A stretch of 17,019 bases of DNA from an uncultured Fimbriimonadales bacterium (lineage in GTDB: Bacteria > Armatimonadota > Fimbriimonadia > Fimbriimonadales > GBS-DC). This document shows positions 1 through 5,860 of this stretch, in pieces. How positions within the stretch are numbered: the first letter of the stretch is position 1; every line of letters starts with the position of its first letter. Position numbers and translations under genes: made by a program. The DNA lies in NCBI GenBank assembly GCA_937934465.1, contig CALGZO010000281.1:1-17019 (forward strand), read 5' to 3'. Under the pieces are notes generated by a model. That model did no database searches. It was given only the letters and a program-made list of their open reading frames with translations, and was not told where the DNA came from.

Positions 1-360
1 TTTCCAAACACGAACGCCGTCCCCAGTATACCCGTACTCATACGCCGTTTGCAAGTTGCCGTTGCCGTAATCGCGCTCCATCTTGGTCAACCGTCCCTCC
101 TCGTCATAACCGAACACCCGTGCATAGTCTACCCCAGACGCTTCCCAACGCGCCAAAGTGCCCTCAGGGTTCCAGACAAGCTTGTTCACTTCGCTACTCC
201 ACACATCCAGCACGCTCTGCAATCGTCCTGACGCCTCCTCGTAAAGGTAAATATCCCTGTGCTGACCGTTCAGTGCGTCGTTGCATGCCACCTCCGCACG
301 ACTGCCGTCAGGATGGTACCCATAACTCCGACTGTACGCCACTTGTCCTGCAGCGTCATC
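1..360 (-). pseudogene. 5'-truncated RHS/YD-repeat protein fragment, runs off left edge
   Basis: The minus strand is open for 120 codons from 360 to the window edge and encodes YD-repeat-like text: YGYHPDGSR near the start, then DIYLYEEASGRLQSVLD, WNPEGTLARWE, VFGYDEEGRLTKMERDYGNG and YGYTGDGVRVWK at the edge. These are typical of RHS/YD-repeat proteins, large secreted or surface proteins that form a shell around a variable C-terminal toxin. The frame opens directly behind a TAG (361-363), which lies one base after the TAA of the upstream lipoprotein gene. It begins in the middle of a repeat with no ATG, signal peptide or ribosome site, so I read it as the 3' part of a gene that lost its front by recombination. 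A translational readthrough product or use of an internal GTG cannot be excluded. The family assignment is firm; the pseudogene status is inference. Confidence 0.72.
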
Positions 361-364
361 CTAG

Positions 365-1045
365 TTAGTTACCTTCGATCTGCTTTATCTGTTCTAGGGT
401 TGTGAGTCCTAGCCTAATACCATAGTGAAACGCATCTGCCGCTGGACCGCGAGGACGAAAACGACTCTGCTGTTGCGCCTGTATGGCATCACCAAGATAC
501 CGAATCGTGTCTTGTAAGAGTTTAGATAACTCTGAGCCTTTTGCAGTGTTGAATGTCTCTTTATGGCTGAGCGTACGATCTACAACCTCGACACCTATCA
601 GGTACACCCCAAAAGCGTGAGGACTTTCATTGGCTAAGTTTGATGAATATACGAATATAGCATTTGCATAATGAATAGATAATAACATATACTTTAGCGA
701 TTTTTCACTTTCCCCAACTTCTGAATAGTATCGTACTAATACATAAAATATATCGCCTATAGTCCTTAAATCTTCCAGCACGGTATAATCAACATATTGG
801 GGCATCAAAACCTTATGAGGATCACGGAGGCACTCAGCTACCGAGTTGACTTCCGAGACGCGCTCAACGATTGTTTTTGCTGTATCCCTGTCCCATCTCT
901 TAGTCAAACTTTTTGTTAAACGCTTCGTGTCCGCTTGAAGCAAAGGACGAAGACGGTCTAACCATTCATCACAGGAATGCTTCCTACCGCATCCAGTAAA
1001 CATAATAACCAGACAACCCAAAAAACACCACATAATTAGTCGCAT
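365..1045 (-). CDS. putative lipoprotein of unknown function (possible immunity partner)
   Basis: This 226-residue product begins with a short basic end, a hydrophobic stretch and a lipobox, FTGC, with the cysteine at residue 19, followed by charged sequence. That predicts export and lipid anchoring. The rest is mostly helical-looking and charged, with no motif that I recognise. Its ATG lies inside the last codons of the upstream Cys-rich ORF (10 bp overlap), so the two are probably translated together. If the upstream ORF is a detached RHS tip toxin, the lipoprotein is placed where an immunity protein would be; this is inference only. Base composition is unusual for the window: bases 661-720 contain only 17 G+C of 60, whereas the housekeeping genes are clearly G+C-rich. 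This fits recent acquisition. One base after its stop begins the truncated RHS fragment. Confidence 0.7.
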   Translation of the reverse strand: MRLIMWCFLGCLVIMFTGCGRKHSCDEWLDRLRPLLQADTKRLTKSLTKRWDRDTAKTIVERVSEVNSVAECLRDPHKVLMPQYVDYTVLEDLRTIGDIFYVLVRYYSEVGESEKSLKYMLLSIHYANAIFVYSSNLANESPHAFGVYLIGVEVVDRTLSHKETFNTAKGSELSKLLQDTIRYLGDAIQAQQQSRFRPRGPAADAFHYGIRLGLTTLEQIKQIEGN

Positions 1046-1608
1046 AAGTGGCTAATCCTCCTGCAGTTTTCAAATCCAGGGTCTGTGTTTGGATCGAATT
1101 CTGTACCGAAAGCGACACAAAAGGCCATACACATTCGGAAGCATTCCTGACACCATATAGCTTCTGCTGCACCATCTACATCGGCTGGAGGCAAAATGGC
1201 ATCACCAATTTCCTCACCTAAATCCAAAATGTTATCCGCAGTACTTCCCCACGGTGAGCAAATGTCCTCGCAATCTGGCTCACTTGACGGTTCATTTGGA
1301 GGCAGATAGACTGGCGGTGGCTCATCGGGATGCCTTTTCAAGTAGTGCGGACGACGCTTCACCTTCTGAACATAAAAACGCTCCCCAACATAAACCCTAA
1401 ACCGATCATACATCAGCTCCTCGCCCCACGGCGCAAACAACAACTCCGCTATCAGGAGATGACCACTCAACAGCGGATAATCCATGTTCAACCAAGTATG
1501 AGACGACTCAAACTCATAACCTGAATACCAGACCGAAGTCAATAAACTAACATACCACTCATAGCTGACCCACCAGCCATCCTCCTTCCGATACACTCGC
1601 ATCGGCAC
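1036..1608 (-). CDS. Cys-rich protein, possible detached RHS C-terminal tip
   Basis: The reading frame gives about 190 residues from GTG 1608 (ATG at 1602 is an alternative). It is in fact open back to 1656, directly behind a TAG at 1657-1659. The extra upstream part reads LNQQEYRYLCRIGCGG and runs smoothly into VPMRVYRKEDGWWVSYEW, which resembles the segment that follows the last YD repeat in RHS proteins, so the ORF may be a 5'-truncated RHS remnant with its variable tip. The middle is aromatic-rich, then a Pro-rich linker (about 105-120) leads to a C-terminal third with about eight cysteines (DCEDICSP, WCQECFRMCMAFC, ENCRR, HLCD) and no recognised catalytic motif. It overlaps the following lipoprotein gene by 10 bp. 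It could equally be a free-standing hypothetical gene; I assign no activity. Confidence 0.5.
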   Translation of the reverse strand: MPMRVYRKEDGWWVSYEWYVSLLTSVWYSGYEFESSHTWLNMDYPLLSGHLLIAELLFAPWGEELMYDRFRVYVGERFYVQKVKRRPHYLKRHPDEPPPVYLPPNEPSSEPDCEDICSPWGSTADNILDLGEEIGDAILPPADVDGAAEAIWCQECFRMCMAFCVAFGTEFDPNTDPGFENCRRISHLCD

Positions 1609-1721
1609 ACCACCACAACCTATACGACACAGATACCGATACTCCTGCTGGTTCAGCTAGCTGCATTTCCAGACACACGCCATCTTTGGGCTGCACTAAC
1701 CTCGCGCCTACATCGAGTTTG

Positions 1722-2132
1722 TCACGGATACACAACGAATGTCTCGCCACTCCCTTTCCGATAGGCGTAAAAATGGCTGTCCAGTGTAAATATTTCCACC
1801 AGCCCCAGCGTCTCTGCGACTACCACCAAACTCGCATCGGCGAGATCCATCGGCACATCGGCGTACTGATTCATCAATGCCTCCATCCGATCCAACTCCA
1901 CCTCGCTGTGCAGGTAAACTACCAACTTCCCCTCGCGCCGCATCTGCCAGAGACGCTGCTGCGCCCCTATCCCTCCAATACGGCGCAACAAGTACATCGC
2001 TTCCACAAGGCAAGGGATGGTGGTGAGCAGGGGCACAGCAGGGAGAGCATCCAACGCAGCCACGCACCTTGCGTGCTGGGGGTCGTTGCGATTGAGAATC
2101 GCCACCATCGGACCTGTATCACAGAGAATCAT
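1722..2132 (-). CDS. vapC: PIN-domain ribonuclease toxin, VapC family
   Basis: The 136-residue protein is a complete single PIN domain. The acidic metal-binding set is visible: D5 in CDTGP, E44 in CLVEAMYLL, D99 in DLADASLV (with D96) and D118 in TLDSHF. VapC toxins are Mg-dependent endoribonucleases, many of which cleave tRNA or rRNA and halt translation until the antitoxin neutralises them. The ATG overlaps the stop of the upstream small gene as ATGA, the usual arrangement for antitoxin-toxin translation coupling. Length and motif order match the family, so I regard the gene as intact. The cellular target cannot be read from sequence. It may help keep this accessory segment in the genome. 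Confidence 0.9.
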   Translation of the reverse strand: MILCDTGPMVAILNRNDPQHARCVAALDALPAVPLLTTIPCLVEAMYLLRRIGGIGAQQRLWQMRREGKLVVYLHSEVELDRMEALMNQYADVPMDLADASLVVVAETLGLVEIFTLDSHFYAYRKGSGETFVVYP

Positions 2133-2377
2133 ACCTCTAACCCTTGCGCACGGTGCGACTCGGCGATAAGCGCATCCAGCACGGCTTCCGCGTTTTCAGC
2201 GACGGGTTCGAGGCTGCCCTCGATGCACCCGACGAACGCCCCTAAGAACTCGCGTAGCGATTCTTGAGGCGTTGCGCTGGGTTCTGGCAGCACCATCACG
2301 CGCAGGCGACGCCCTTGCAACTCTCCCGCGTGCTGCAAAATCTCTTCCCAACTGCCTTCTATCACCCTGAGATCCAT
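2129..2377 (-). CDS. VapB-like antitoxin partner of the PIN toxin
   Basis: The product is a small protein of 82 residues, beginning MDLRVIEGSWEEILQHAGEL and then GRRLRVMVLPEP, a beta-helix-beta start seen in antitoxins paired with PIN toxins, where the N-terminal half dimerises and often binds the operon's own promoter. The second half is acidic and helical (SLREFLGAFVGCIEGS), a plausible toxin-binding segment. A purine-rich ribosome site (GGGGGA) precedes the ATG, and the stop overlaps the toxin start by 4 bp. The role rests mainly on size and position; the exact antitoxin subfamily is not clear to me. Confidence 0.8.
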   Translation of the reverse strand: MDLRVIEGSWEEILQHAGELQGRRLRVMVLPEPSATPQESLREFLGAFVGCIEGSLEPVAENAEAVLDALIAESHRAQGLEV

Positions 2378-2392
2378 CGGCTATCCCCCACG

Positions 2393-2398
2393 ATGATA
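2393..2398 (-). promoter_or_regulatory. possible -10 box of the toxin-antitoxin operon
   Basis: TATCAT preceded by GG on the minus strand, ending 15 nt before the antitoxin ATG. It resembles the GG-TAnAaT boxes found before other genes here. No -35 box was seen, and the imperfect GGTATC/GATAGCC symmetry around it could serve autoregulation. Weak evidence. Confidence 0.25.
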
Positions 2399-2408
2399 CC
2401 TGTTCCAT

Positions 2409-2801
2409 CTACGAACCCGTCGTATCTGGCTGAAACGCCAGCAACTGGTTTCCCTTGCACACCGCACGCCCAACCATCTCTTCGCGCAGCCGCTGGAAAA
2501 GCGCGTAGGAACACTCAAACTCGTCGGTTTCGCCGTTCGGCAACCTGATGCAGGCGTAGTAGCAGAGTTTGTTGGGAGCGTACTCTACTGGATGCAAGAT
2601 AATCTCGCCTTGACGATTCGTGCAGAACAGGGCGATGATTTTTGCGCCCGAATAGCTCTGTTCACGACCTAACCGACGGGTCAGGCAGACGACGAGTAGA
2701 ACCAATATCCCTGTGAGCACTATCAGCCCGCCGACGAGCGCCAAAGTACCTGCTGTTTCCCAAGGGAAAGGCGGACGTCTGTATGCGCGCCTCGCTCGCA
2801 A
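2409..2801 (-). CDS. single-pass membrane protein of unknown function
   Basis: The 130-residue product starts with a strongly basic end (RARRAYRR), then a single hydrophobic segment at about residues 17-41 (LALVGGLIVLTGILVLLVV), then a basic stop-transfer stretch (TRRLGR). The remaining 85 residues form a soluble domain with IIALFCTNRQGEIILHP and YYACIRLPNGETDEFEC. The start is uncertain: the frame is open back to a TAG close to the upstream gene's stop, and the only near-N-terminal initiator is a TTG at 2801, with GGG immediately before it instead of a well-spaced ribosome site. It lies 12 bp after the helical-repeat gene and 31 bp before the antitoxin, so it is probably part of the same transcript. 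I do not recognise the family. Confidence 0.6.
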   Translation of the reverse strand: MRARRAYRRPPFPWETAGTLALVGGLIVLTGILVLLVVCLTRRLGREQSYSGAKIIALFCTNRQGEIILHPVEYAPNKLCYYACIRLPNGETDEFECSYALFQRLREEMVGRAVCKGNQLLAFQPDTTGS

Positions 2802-2813
2802 CCCTATTTGTTG

Positions 2814-3299
2814 CTATAAACTATTGATATCGTCGTCAACTGCGAAAAACATCATCCTTTTCTCTTCTCTTTTTGAAGAGGGATATAGAGACTGACATCT
2901 TGTCCACCCAACCTTTAGAAGAGTCTGGGCAAGTTCAGTATGCCCCATTCTGCTTAGTAGTCGGGCTACGCGATGATAGTGTAAACCTGCAAGCCGACGA
3001 TCGCTTTCAAGAAAGGCTGCCATAACGGCTTCTATCAAAGCCATCTGTATATTATTTAGTTTGTAGTAGACTGCGCTGGCAAATGTATGAGCCATCGGAT
3101 CGTCCGAATAACGACTTAGGAACTCCAACAGTAATCCAGATGCCCGATCGAAATCACCCGCTTCGGTAGCAGCAGCCACACGTACCATCCATTCATACCG
3201 CTCCTGATAGTAGGACTCAAGCATCTTTCGCGGATTTTTGCCGACAAGACGCCCCAACCACGATTTCAACCATCCCGTTCGATTCTGAGAGTCGTCCAT
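2814..3299 (-). CDS. small TPR-like helical-repeat protein
   Basis: From ATG 3299 the product has 161 residues. I chose this start over the longer frame (to 3359) because AGGAGG sits 6 nt before it, whereas the upstream Met codons have no ribosome site. After a basic Trp-containing N-terminus, the sequence consists of paired amphipathic helices with TPR-like spacing: AAATEAGDFDRASGLLLEFL, then AHTFASAVYYKLNNIQMALI, then LHYHRVARLLSRMGHTELAQ. Such repeats usually bind proteins. There is no signal peptide or catalytic motif. The gene leads the minus-strand run that includes the toxin-antitoxin pair and is more AT-rich than the genes to its right. Function unknown. Confidence 0.65.
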   Translation of the reverse strand: MDDSQNRTGWLKSWLGRLVGKNPRKMLESYYQERYEWMVRVAAATEAGDFDRASGLLLEFLSRYSDDPMAHTFASAVYYKLNNIQMALIEAVMAAFLESDRRLAGLHYHRVARLLSRMGHTELAQTLLKVGWTRCQSLYPSSKREEKRMMFFAVDDDINSL

Positions 3300-3305
3300 A
3301 TTTAG

Positions 3306-3311
3306 CCTCCT
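3306..3311 (-). promoter_or_regulatory. Shine-Dalgarno sequence fixing the start of the helical-repeat gene
   Basis: AGGAGG on the minus strand with 6 nt to ATG 3299. It decides between three in-frame Met codons. Confidence 0.8.
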
Positions 3312-3407
3312 CATCATTTTAGAATCTGCCTGTAGCCAGACAGCGTCGGAAGCAAACATCGCACGCTAAAAGGCGCTGTATATCTCCTATCGCGCAACCG
3401 TTACTAT

Positions 3408-3413
3408 ATTATA
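3408..3413 (-). promoter_or_regulatory. -10 box upstream of the accessory minus-strand run
   Basis: Perfect TATAAT preceded by GAGG on minus, about 110 nt before ATG 3299. No convincing -35 hexamer at 16-18 nt. The GG context matches the boxes before glyQ, grpE and queG. Confidence 0.4.
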
Positions 3414-3578
3414 CCTCACATGCACGGCAATATTTGTCTCATCCTACCGTCCTCCCAACCCATTCCCGCAATCTGCCACCTACATTGCACACGAAGTTGC
3501 TGTGATTCTTTTCATACATGTCAGATAGTTTGTCGGTATTGCCGAAATTTTTAGATGGCGTCGATCAGGTCGCTGAAC

Positions 3579-4556
3579 TTACCACGCATACGCCTCAGGC
3601 GCGGGACCGCCCGGACCAGGGAAGATTTCATCCAGTCGCTTGAAGGCGGCTTCGTCCAAGTGGATTTCCAGCGCGCGCATGCTGCGCTCTAACTGCTCCA
3701 GCGTGCGCGGTCCGATAATCGGCGCGGTCACGGCGGGCTGATGGAGCACCCACGCCAGCGCGACATTCGCAGGTTCCTCGCCCAGCTCCTCGCAGAACGC
3801 CTCGTATTGGGCGATGCGCTCGCGATGTCGGTTCAGCGCTTCTTGCACCCGCTCGGAGGCGCGTCGCCCCTCTTGCACGCCCTTGAGAACGCCGCCCAAC
3901 AAACCGCCTGCCAGCGGACTCCACGGGATAATCCCCACCCCGTAGTGCAAGCACGCAGGCACAACCTCCAGCTCAATCATCCGCGCGTTGAGGTTGTACA
4001 GGCTCTGCTCGGAGACCAGCCCCATAAAATGGCGTTGCCGGGCAATCTCCTGCGCTTGTGCGATGTGCCAGCCTGCGAAGTTGCTGCTGCCCACATAAAG
4101 TATCTTGCCCTCGCGATAGAGCTGCTCCATCGCTTGCCAAATCTCCTCCCACGGGCACTCGCGATCCACATGATGCATCTGATACAAATCGATGTAGTCG
4201 GTCTTCAAGCGGCGCAGGCTGTCCTCGCAGGCGCGTTTGATATGCAGCGCGGATAGGCGCGACTCGTTGGGCCAATCGCCCATCACGCCGTAGACTTTGG
4301 TGGCAATCACCACCTTCTCGCGTCGTCCGCCGCCCTGCGCCCACCAACGCCCGATAATCTGCTCCGTTATGCCCTCGCCTTTGACCCAGCCGTACACATT
4401 CGCCGTGTCGAAAAAGTTTATCCCCAACTCCAGCGCACGGTCCATAATCTTATAGGAGTCTTCCTCGCTGGTGTGGGGACCAAAGTTCATCGTGCCCAAG
4501 CAGAGACGGCTCACCAATAGCCCTGAACGACCCAAGTGTGTATACTGCATAGTCAT
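3579..4556 (-). CDS. aldo/keto reductase, NADPH-dependent oxidoreductase
   Basis: The 325-residue product has the full TIM-barrel pattern of the aldo/keto reductases. The catalytic tetrad is D50 (INFFDTANVYG), Y55, K87 (VIATKVYG) and H128 (DLYQMHHVD). Strand motifs YVGSSNFAGWHI, SEQSLYNLNARMIE, GIIPWSPLAGGLLGG and the nucleotide-binding end APIIGPRTLEQLE are all present and in order. The family reduces aldehydes and ketones with NAD(P)H; the substrate is not predictable. Two ATGs lie two codons apart: GGAGG is 3 nt from the first (4556) and 9 nt from the second (4550), so the second, giving MQYTHLGRSGL, may be the real start. It follows glyQ by about 46 bp with no terminator seen, so cotranscription is likely. 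Confidence 0.93.
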   Translation of the reverse strand: MTMQYTHLGRSGLLVSRLCLGTMNFGPHTSEEDSYKIMDRALELGINFFDTANVYGWVKGEGITEQIIGRWWAQGGGRREKVVIATKVYGVMGDWPNESRLSALHIKRACEDSLRRLKTDYIDLYQMHHVDRECPWEEIWQAMEQLYREGKILYVGSSNFAGWHIAQAQEIARQRHFMGLVSEQSLYNLNARMIELEVVPACLHYGVGIIPWSPLAGGLLGGVLKGVQEGRRASERVQEALNRHRERIAQYEAFCEELGEEPANVALAWVLHQPAVTAPIIGPRTLEQLERSMRALEIHLDEAAFKRLDEIFPGPGGPAPEAYAW

Positions 4557-4602
4557 AGCCCTCCGTTGCAGGCGTTCGGGTTCGCCAAGCGCGGGCAGAT
4601 TC

Positions 4603-5493
4603 CTACTTTAGCCCAATCTGCCAATCTTTGTTGAGGAGCGGGAACCCTTCCGCCTCGCGTATCTCCAGATGTTTCAGGCAGCAGGCGCGCGAGAGGGCGC
4701 GAATGCGCTGAATGTAGCTCGCACGCTCTGTCACCGAGATGCTCCCCCGCGCGTCCAGCAGATTGAAGATATGCGAACACTTCAGCGCGAGGTCGAACGC
4801 GGGATGCACATAGCCCAGCTCAGCAATCCGTGCGCTCTCCTTCTCGTACATCTCGAACAGTTGGAACAGCATCTCGGTGTCGGCGTGTTCAAAGTTGTAG
4901 TAGTTATGTTCCAGCTCGGACTGGAAGTCGACATCCTTGTAGGTCACGCCGCGGCTCCATTCGAGTTCCCACACGCTGTTTTTCTTTTGCAGGAGCATCG
5001 CGAGCCGTTCGGGACCGTAGGTGATTTCGGCGCACACGGGTTCGCACTCGATACCCCCTACCTGCTGGAAGTAGGTGAACTGGGTGATTTCCGTGCCGTT
5101 GAGCCACACTTCCCAGCCGACGCCCGACGCGCCAAGCGTGGGGGCTTCCCAGTCGTCCTCCACGAGGCGGATATCGTGTTCGGCGGGGTCAATCCCCAGC
5201 GCACGCAGGCTCTCCAGATACACATCCACCACATCGTCAGGCGAGGGCTTGAGGATGACTTGATACTGGTAGTAGTGTTGTAGGCGCATGGGGTTGCGTG
5301 CGTAGCGTCCATCGGCAGGGCGGCGGCTCGGCTGCACATACGCCACATACCAAGGCTCTGGTCCAAGCGCACGCAGCGTGGTGCCCGGCGCCATCGTGCC
5401 CGCGCCCACCTCCACATCGTACGGCTGCAGAATCAGACACCCGTAGTCCGACCAGAACTGCTCTAACCGAAAGAGTAGCTCTTGAAAAGTCAT
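4603..5493 (-). CDS. glyQ: glycyl-tRNA synthetase alpha subunit
   Basis: The 296-residue product is a full-length GlyQ: MTFQELLFRLEQFWSDYGCL at the start, then AGTMAPGTTLRALGPEPW, AYVQPSRRPADGRYARNP and YYQYQVILKPSP (class II motif 2 region), VGWEVWLNGTEITQFTYF, and the ITYGPERLAMLLQ motif 3 region. In the bacterial two-subunit enzyme, alpha carries the aminoacylation core and beta (GlyS) the tRNA-binding and additional domains, giving glycyl-tRNA for translation. The usual glyS partner does not follow; an aldo/keto reductase lies there instead, so glyS must be elsewhere if the enzyme is the alpha2beta2 type. The ATG has no Shine-Dalgarno sequence, but a TATACT box ends 9 nt before it, which suggests a leaderless or nearly leaderless mRNA. 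Confidence 0.97.
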   Translation of the reverse strand: MTFQELLFRLEQFWSDYGCLILQPYDVEVGAGTMAPGTTLRALGPEPWYVAYVQPSRRPADGRYARNPMRLQHYYQYQVILKPSPDDVVDVYLESLRALGIDPAEHDIRLVEDDWEAPTLGASGVGWEVWLNGTEITQFTYFQQVGGIECEPVCAEITYGPERLAMLLQKKNSVWELEWSRGVTYKDVDFQSELEHNYYNFEHADTEMLFQLFEMYEKESARIAELGYVHPAFDLALKCSHIFNLLDARGSISVTERASYIQRIRALSRACCLKHLEIREAEGFPLLNKDWQIGLK

Positions 5494-5502
5494 GCGGCTC
5501 AG

Positions 5503-5508
5503 AGTATA
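5503..5508 (-). promoter_or_regulatory. -10 box of glyQ, close to the start codon
   Basis: GGTATACTCTG on minus, with TATACT ending 9 nt before the ATG. The same 11-mer precedes grpE. With transcription starting about 7 nt downstream, the mRNA would begin almost at the ATG. Confidence 0.5.
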
Positions 5509-5520
5509 CCCAAGGGCGCG

Positions 5521-5811
5521 TCAGCCTGCGCTCAGCAGCGCTTGGGCTATCTGCTCCCACTCGCTCTCCAGCGAGCCGTTGTAGGGTGGCTTGCCAGCGC
5601 GCCGATACCAGTAATGCGCGTTGCCGATGTCGCCTTCCTTGCGGTGCAGGTAGGCATGCACCCACGCGCTCGCCGCCGAGGGGTCGTCTTGCACGGCGCG
5701 GTGCGCCCGATCCCAGTCGCCGCGCGCGTCGTGCCATAGCCCCAGCAGTGGAGCAGACACATCGGGCGGCGTATCTGATTCCAAACTCGCCTTGAACTCG
5801 TCCAGAGTCAT
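5521..5811 (-). CDS. conserved small protein of unknown function
   Basis: The 96-residue product starts MTLDEFKASLESDTPP. I chose ATG 5811 because AGGAGG lies 7 nt upstream; the longer frame to 5889 would run into the divergent recQ. The body, LLGLWHDARGDWDRAHRAVQ followed by SAASAWVHAYLHRKEGD and IGNAHYWYRRAGKP, is a pattern I recall from uncharacterised proteins in many bacteria, with conserved His, Trp and Tyr residues in a short helical-repeat-like unit (two helix pairs). There is no signal peptide. Its function is not known to me. The stop is 27 bp before glyQ, and that gap holds glyQ's own TATACT box. Confidence 0.82.
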   Translation of the reverse strand: MTLDEFKASLESDTPPDVSAPLLGLWHDARGDWDRAHRAVQDDPSAASAWVHAYLHRKEGDIGNAHYWYRRAGKPPYNGSLESEWEQIAQALLSAG

Positions 5812-5829
5812 CCATTCGCCTCCTGATAA

Positions 5830-5835
5830 ATTATA
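5830..5835 (-). promoter_or_regulatory. -10 box of the 96-residue protein gene
   Basis: Perfect TATAAT on minus, 18 nt before ATG 5811. It lies back-to-back, 10 bp apart, with the plus-strand box of recQ. No clear -35. Confidence 0.45.
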
Positions 5836-5845
5836 CACGCACAGG

Positions 5846-5851
5846 TAGAAT
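5846..5851 (+). promoter_or_regulatory. possible -10 box of the recQ-dprA operon
   Basis: GGTAGAATTC, with TAGAAT ending 9 nt before ATG 5861. It has the same GG-TAnAAT-TC form as the queG box (GGTACAATTC). No clear -35. Confidence 0.35.
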
Positions 5852-5860
5852 TCTGGAGCG

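Larger units (their letters stand above)
3300..3578. other. intergenic region without a recognisable gene
   Basis: 279 bp between the aldo/keto reductase stop and the helical-repeat gene start. It holds the TATAAT box at 3408-3413 and the ribosome site at 3306-3311. I found no hairpin followed by a T-run that would end transcription from the reductase, and no tRNA or convincing small gene. Confidence 0.6.

Noticed and set aside
1686..2267. Plus-strand ORF of 193 codons across the toxin-antitoxin genes
   Set aside because: It is antisense to a clear PIN toxin and its antitoxin, has low-complexity His/Pro-rich composition and no recognisable domain.
3439..3519. 26-codon minus ORF (MYEKNHSNF...) in the intergenic region
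   Set aside because: No ribosome site and no recognisable sequence; it could occur by chance.
4669..5283. Plus-strand ORF of 204 codons inside glyQ
   Set aside because: Exact antisense of a highly conserved synthetase gene; long antisense frames are expected at this G+C content.
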